Of a stretch of 64,000 bases of DNA, positions 59,001-64,000 are shown in pieces; the stretch's first letter is position 1, and every line of letters begins with the position of its first letter. Source of the stretch: Zingiber officinale (lineage: Eukaryota; Streptophyta; Magnoliopsida; Zingiberales; Zingiberaceae); assembly GCF_018446385.1 (NCBI RefSeq), contig NC_055987.1, positions 10,997,705-11,061,704 of the forward strand. The letters are read 5' to 3'. Both the position numbers and the translations under genes were made by a program. The notes beneath the pieces were generated by a model. It worked only from the letters and a program-made list of their open reading frames with translations. It had not been told where the DNA came from and ran no database searches.

Positions 59001-62000
59001 TAAGCCATATACACATTTGTATTTGTATAGTTTAAAAAGATTGGGCAAGTGACTGTCTTGCTATTTGTAGATGTTTGTTTTGGCTAAATAAATTTCAGAA
59101 AAGAGAGAAGAATAAGATATTATACAAGGCCAAAGATCTGGTGGAAACAACGGTATCTTAAGAGAGTTACACAGACAATAAATATGCATGGCAAGTTACA
59201 CTTTATACCTACTGATGAACTGTTAAGCCATATACACATTTGTATTGGTATAATATGGAAAATAAAGTATTTATGCAAATTGTTAATTTGGGAAGTTCTT
59301 GGGGACCTATTAGTGATGATGCCTAAAATTCTGTCGCATTGAATCTTTATTCTTGACTGTATGTGTACATCTTTGACTTCACTATCTTCCGCAAACAAGG
59401 ATTAAGTTGGAACCTCATGAGGCAGTATTTTCTCCTGTAGTTGCTGCACAAGCACCTACTTTGTTTCTTCACTTGTTATCCTAGCAATAATATATTTGAA
59501 ATAGTTAAGCTGAAATATGAATGGGCCATTGTTGTTCAAGGGGGGGTGGGGGGTGGGAGGACTCGGTTTCTTGAATTTGATTGGGTTGTCTAACTGGAAA
59601 TATTCTCACAATGCATGGATATTTTGCATTATACATGATCTATTCTGGAACCCAAGGTACTAATAGTAGGTTCTTGATGCACCAAGTTATCCAACTGGGT
59701 GAATATATAAGAAATCTACCAATTTAATAAAATTGTCTTGGGTTTATTCTGATTCATACGGGAATATAGGTGATTGAATCCCACTAATGACCCAGGTTAG
59801 GGAACTTTGATGAGACCTGTAATCAGTTAGTTAACATATTTGCTCTTGGATTAGTTGAGTCTGATATATGGTTAGAACTAAGCAGATGAGTAGCCCTTGG
59901 ACTCTTCAGAAAATGGTTGCTCTAATGCAGTCAGCTTCTGGAGGTTCTATTCTGTTATCTAGTAAGTGAGACACTCAGGCATCTGTAGGTGCTTATGTGA
60001 CATTGAGGCATATGATAGTTTAGTTAAAGTTCTATGTTGATATTCACACTTACTGTCAGTCATACAGTGGGGAACCTGCAACAATTTGCTCTGTTCCAGC
60101 CTCCTGGATGTTACAGAATTGTTATTTATTGTGTAACATATTGGCTAGTGTTTTCATTCCTGTGAAAAGTTAGTTTTCAAACTATATCATAAATAATGAT
60201 CACATGGAAACATTGCAAGTTTACCTGACAATATACAGGAATGAGGATAATTAATTTTTATCCAAGCCTAATTATTTCCACATAAATTGTGATGGTGTAA
60301 ATATTTAGTACCTATGATTAGATGTACAGCCCTCATTCAGGAAAAATATGGACTTTTAAGTTCTGTTCATATTCCCTGGCATTGTATATATATTTTAATG
60401 TCATAGGTTTTGGTTGTCTTGTCTGTTGAACTTTTTCTGAAATTTTGCAATATGTATGGCTTATACTTTTGATTGCTTAAATACAAGGAATAAAATGGTG
60501 ATTACCTGTAAGACCCGACTATCTTTTCTGTACTTGTCAGAGCTGACTTTGTAGCTAAACTGGGTTTCACATTTTTGAGCAGCCTGATTGTTTGGACGAT
60601 TTGGCCTATGCAATTATGTATGAGATTAGCAAGCTCTCCTATAGGGTTTCAGAAGCTGATGTTACTCGTGCTCGCAATCAGGTAGATCATCCACATCTGC
60701 TGTGTTTTATTCTAATCATTCGAAACAAGAGATAATTGTTTTATAAAGTATTTTTCATGCTATCAGGACATTTGTTGTTTTGACATGTTTATTTAGCTTC
60801 TGGTGAAAATTTTCCTTATCTGGAGCAAAAAAAAAAAGGAATAAATTTTTGCCAACGATTCTTGAGATTAAATTACAATATTTTGGCATTTGAGAATGGT
60901 CAAATTAAGGATCATTATAGATAAACATTATGGACATTATGTATATGCATTTTCTTATATATAAATTGAAGATTGATGCACGTTTTGCCATGTATCTGTA
61001 ATGCGCCATATTAGTGAAGCTTTTCATTTGCAAGGAGCTGAATGAAAAGAAACTTTCGTGTCCAGTCTTGCAGTAGAGTTGGAATTAAGAAATTACCATC
61101 CACTATAACCCCAAAAGAACCAAATTTTGTAAACAACATAGAGGAAGAATGAAGGAATTTTATGTTGTGGCAATCATATTTGTTTTAGCAAATACACTTT
61201 TAAAGCAGTCGAACCCACTTGGATCACAAACAGTCAAATAGAAGCAGGGTGACGAGCGATGACATGGTATGCATGTTGTGGTGGAAAAATATGGGTATAC
61301 ATTTTTGGGCATGCCTCTTATAGTAGGACCAACAAAAACACATATGGGCTCAAGAAAGGATTTTTGAATATTGGATATTTGTTGTTAAACCTGAAGGTCC
61401 TTTGCGGGTAGCAAGATGGGGGTAAATTGTTCTGCACAATAACAACAACAAATACCTTTCTCAAACTATCGAGGTTTAAATAATTACACACTTAAAGAAA
61501 AAGATAATAATATTAAAAGGAGTACGAGATAAATATTTTACTTGGTTTGCAGTCAGAAGATTGCTACTCCAAGGAAAGTCGGCTCACTATGAAGATCTCC
61601 TTCTCGAACAAAACGTCGGAGGCGGAGAAGCCTTGTACATGAAAATAAAACTCGAAAATGAAAAATTCAATAGATTTCGAGGTACAAAGTGTGCTATCCG
61701 AAATAGAGAAGATCAGGGCTCTATTTATAGTTCACGGTTGAATTTAATCGTTTGTTGACGTAGCACGATCCGGGCGCCCCCAGCGTGACAAAACTTTATC
61801 TCCACGCGCAGTGATAAGGTTTTATCCATCTTTGGGTGCCCGGACCCTCTCCGAGCGCTCGGACCGTTGCTGACGTGTATCCAAAAGTTGATCCACAGCG
61901 TCGAGGCGTCTTTTCGGGCAACCTGGTGGTCTGGGCGCCGTCCAGCTGGTCCGGGCGCCCTGGTCAGTCAGATCATCATTGGTTGACTCGTCTGGTGCCT

Positions 62001-63842
62001 TTTTCGGTCGCTTGGGTGATCTTGACCAACCGGAATTGGGCTCACCCGAACCCATCTTCCGACCTTCTCCTCGAGCAATCTTCCGCTTTGACTTCTCATC
62101 CCTCGTAAACGTTGTGCGCTCCCTTCTCGTCCGCCAGCATACTCTTCTGCAGCACCTCGTCCCTCGGACTCATTGAGTCAGTCGACTTTTTCTCTTTAGC
62201 TGTGTCTTTTGCTCGACTTCTTGTGCTCCTAAGTTCCTGCTCACTTAGAGACATGGATCAAAACACAACAAGATCTAACCTGACTTGGTTGATCACATCA
62301 AAACTACCATTAGGTACTTACAAAATCTACTCAAATATCGAAAATACTTACATGAAAATTTGCAAGGATGGGGATGTAGAACTAAATGGTCTATTGATGG
62401 TGAAAAAACAACCTGAAGTTTCTGTATTTCTTGACAATTTTTTTTTCTTCTTCCTTTCCATTAAAGTAACATTTCAATGAAATGATATGATTCAACTTCA
62501 AACATTTTTGAATGTAGCGGAGCTTGAGAATTGTTGTCTATTTGAATTATAGGAGATGGTAATCATAGATATGCTCACATTGGTGACCTTATTGCTGTAA
62601 TAAAAGAAACAGTGCTTAATATAGATTAGTATTATGTGTACTTGTAAAGAACTAAAACATGACAAAATACAAATGTGGAAGAAAGCAACAAGCTGCAACA
62701 AAATCGTTTATGTGATTGGTTAGTAAAACATGAGCTAGTTTGTAGATCTTGGATTTTGATTGCCAAGAAATAGAAATATTATAAATAAAACTCAAGGATT
62801 AGGATTCCTTTGTTGTCATTCCATATGTATATGATTATTATTATTTACACTCGAAGTTTCTCCGTGTAACTATGATGAAGCACCAGGGGATTCTTAGCCA
62901 GTGTGTATTATTCTTACACGATGAATAGGATATAGATAAACCTGAAGAAGTATGCATAAAAATATTCACCTCTAGGAATAATCCTAGAATCCTATTAGTT
63001 TTTTTGGATGTGGAGAAATGCAAATTTTTTAGAATGTGAACTTATGATATGATAGGAATCCTCTATTATAATCATCCACACCTCAAAGGTATTTTGATGC
63101 TGGAGAGTTGGATGTGTTGTCCCCTGTTTAAGGATTATATTACCCTCAATTCGGAGACATTTTGACAACACAATAAAAACCTTAGCGGCATTTTAATATT
63201 AATCAAACCTTGTGGTGTATTTTGAAAAAGCTAGTAAATGTCGGTATATTTTGAAATCATCTTTATCTATTTATTTAAAGTTTAACAAGAAAAAAAATCC
63301 ACTCAAATGGTAAATTTGGGTTTCTGATTTAAACACAAGACCTTAGTAACAACTTGCAAGGCCTCTAGTTGGTACCTTGCAGCAGAACCATTTAATTCTA
63401 GTAATTTGCTAAATTTTGTAATTGCCATTTCTCATTTTAGTTGATTCCTAATTGCGCGGGTAGGTATCAAGAAATACAGATTCTTCCTATTTGATATAAT
63501 TTTAAGCAGAAAATATCAGAAAGAAACAACTAATATGTGATTTATGCAGCTAAAATCTTCTCTTCAACTTCACATCGATGGTACCAGCTCTGTTGCTGAG
63601 GACATCGGCCGACAGGTAAGGGATTTTTTTATCAGAGGAATTTGCTCATTTTCAGTTAATTTTCCCAACAGCAGGTAGATTCAATCATATTGATTTCATA
63701 ATTTTTACTTCTGTATTATTTTCCATTGTGACAGTTGCTCACATATGGTCGAAGAATTCCAGTTACTGAGCTTTTTGCAAGGATAGATGCTGTTGATGCA
63801 AGCACCATTAAACGCGTGGCGAACCGCTTTATTTTTGATCAG
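56008..63842 (+). CDS. Mitochondrial processing peptidase beta subunit (3' end beyond window)
   Basis: Eight exons are visible: 56008-56658, 57586-57750, 57874-58011, 58110-58261, 58348-58456, 60583-60681, 63550-63615 and 63735-63842, giving 496 residues in frame; the last exon lies past 64000. The first about 40 residues ([20 protein letters not shown]...) are a mitochondrial presequence. The M16 metallopeptidase zinc motif HFLEH is at 134-138 with the distal ligand E214, so the catalytic site is intact. Later blocks ([33 protein letters not shown]) fit MPP-beta. In plants this subunit is also core 1 of the cytochrome bc1 complex, so it both cuts presequences and supports respiration at the inner membrane. 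Exon 1 is GC-rich. Intron 6 holds a solo LTR and intron 5 a tandem duplication. Confidence 0.96.
57250..57271. repeat. (GT)n microsatellite in intron 1 of the peptidase gene
   Basis: Eleven GT units in a row; likely polymorphic. Confidence 0.95.
58836..59251. repeat. Tandem duplication of about 203 bp in intron 5
   Basis: The block GATTGGGCAAGTGACTGTC...CACATTTGTATT occurs at 58836-59023 and again at 59039-59251. The copies differ by a few bases and by a short insertion (about 20 bp) in the second. Confidence 0.9.
61392..62322 (-). mobile_element. Copia-type solo LTR in intron 6 of the peptidase gene
   Basis: The segment follows the LTRs at 4925-5785 and 12755-13668 in motif order (AAGATGGGGGTAAATTG, GGTTTGCAGTCAGAAGATTG, CTCTATTTATAG, CACTTAGAGACA, CACATCAAAACTACC). 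AAACC lies left and AAATC right, a near-matching target duplication. No internal sequence is present. Borders are good to within a few bases. Confidence 0.75.
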
Positions 63843-64000
63843 GTTAAGTGATAATTTTCTCATCCACTAATACCCACTAATACTTGCTCTAGAATCCTCA
63901 TGCTAACTTATCGTATCAACCAGTGGGTCTATGAGGTGTGTGGTGTTTGCATGATGTGTTTGGTCCAGGTGCTAAAACCCAACAAGTCTTAAAAAAATAT

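Noticed and set aside
59534-59562. G-rich run (GGGGGGTGGGGGGTGGG)
   Set aside because: It could form a G-quadruplex, but it is a single intronic low-complexity run with no further support.

Overview
The window is plant nuclear DNA, almost certainly from a monocot. Genes are split by GT-AG introns, first exons are strongly GC-rich (the RRM gene and the mitochondrial peptidase gene), and the spaces between genes are filled with nested LTR retrotransposons, CACTA and hAT elements, Tourist-like MITEs and an Au-type SINE. A large-genome commelinid such as a Zingiberales species would fit, but the species is not determined from the sequence.

Layout. Positions 1-16 kb are a repeat block: a Ty3/gypsy piece on the minus strand (79-2045), two copies of a gag-bearing Copia-type element on the minus strand (2046-5785 and 10271-13668), a second gypsy end (about 8950-10270), two CACTA-type termini, two MITEs, and a 1-kb hAT-type element carrying a gene fragment. 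A gene island of one follows: a single-RRM RNA-binding protein at 17243-18622, with a striking 65-bp-arm hairpin just upstream. Positions 19-32 kb are again nested LTR sequence, including three solo LTRs with clear 5-bp target duplications. From 33.5 kb to the end the window is gene-rich: a small coiled-coil protein, histone H4, a MAPKKK5/YODA-type kinase of 11 exons, an RSL-type bHLH factor (minus), a predicted plastid membrane protein (minus), and the mitochondrial processing peptidase beta subunit (plus, last exon beyond the window).

Gene arrangement. The kinase and the bHLH gene converge on a region holding a hAT MITE. The membrane-protein gene and the peptidase gene are divergent, with only 286 bp between their start codons, so they probably share a promoter region. 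No operon-like or pathway-level clustering is seen; these are ordinary unlinked plant genes.

Exon coordinates were worked out by eye from reading frame, splice dinucleotides and known family sequence. Every internal junction of the six multi-exon genes keeps the frame. I found no evidence of a wholly new biological system. The most interesting items are the hairpin at 16286-16484, gene fragments carried in or beside DNA transposons, the pol-less look of the Copia-type copies, and the divergent organelle-gene promoter.
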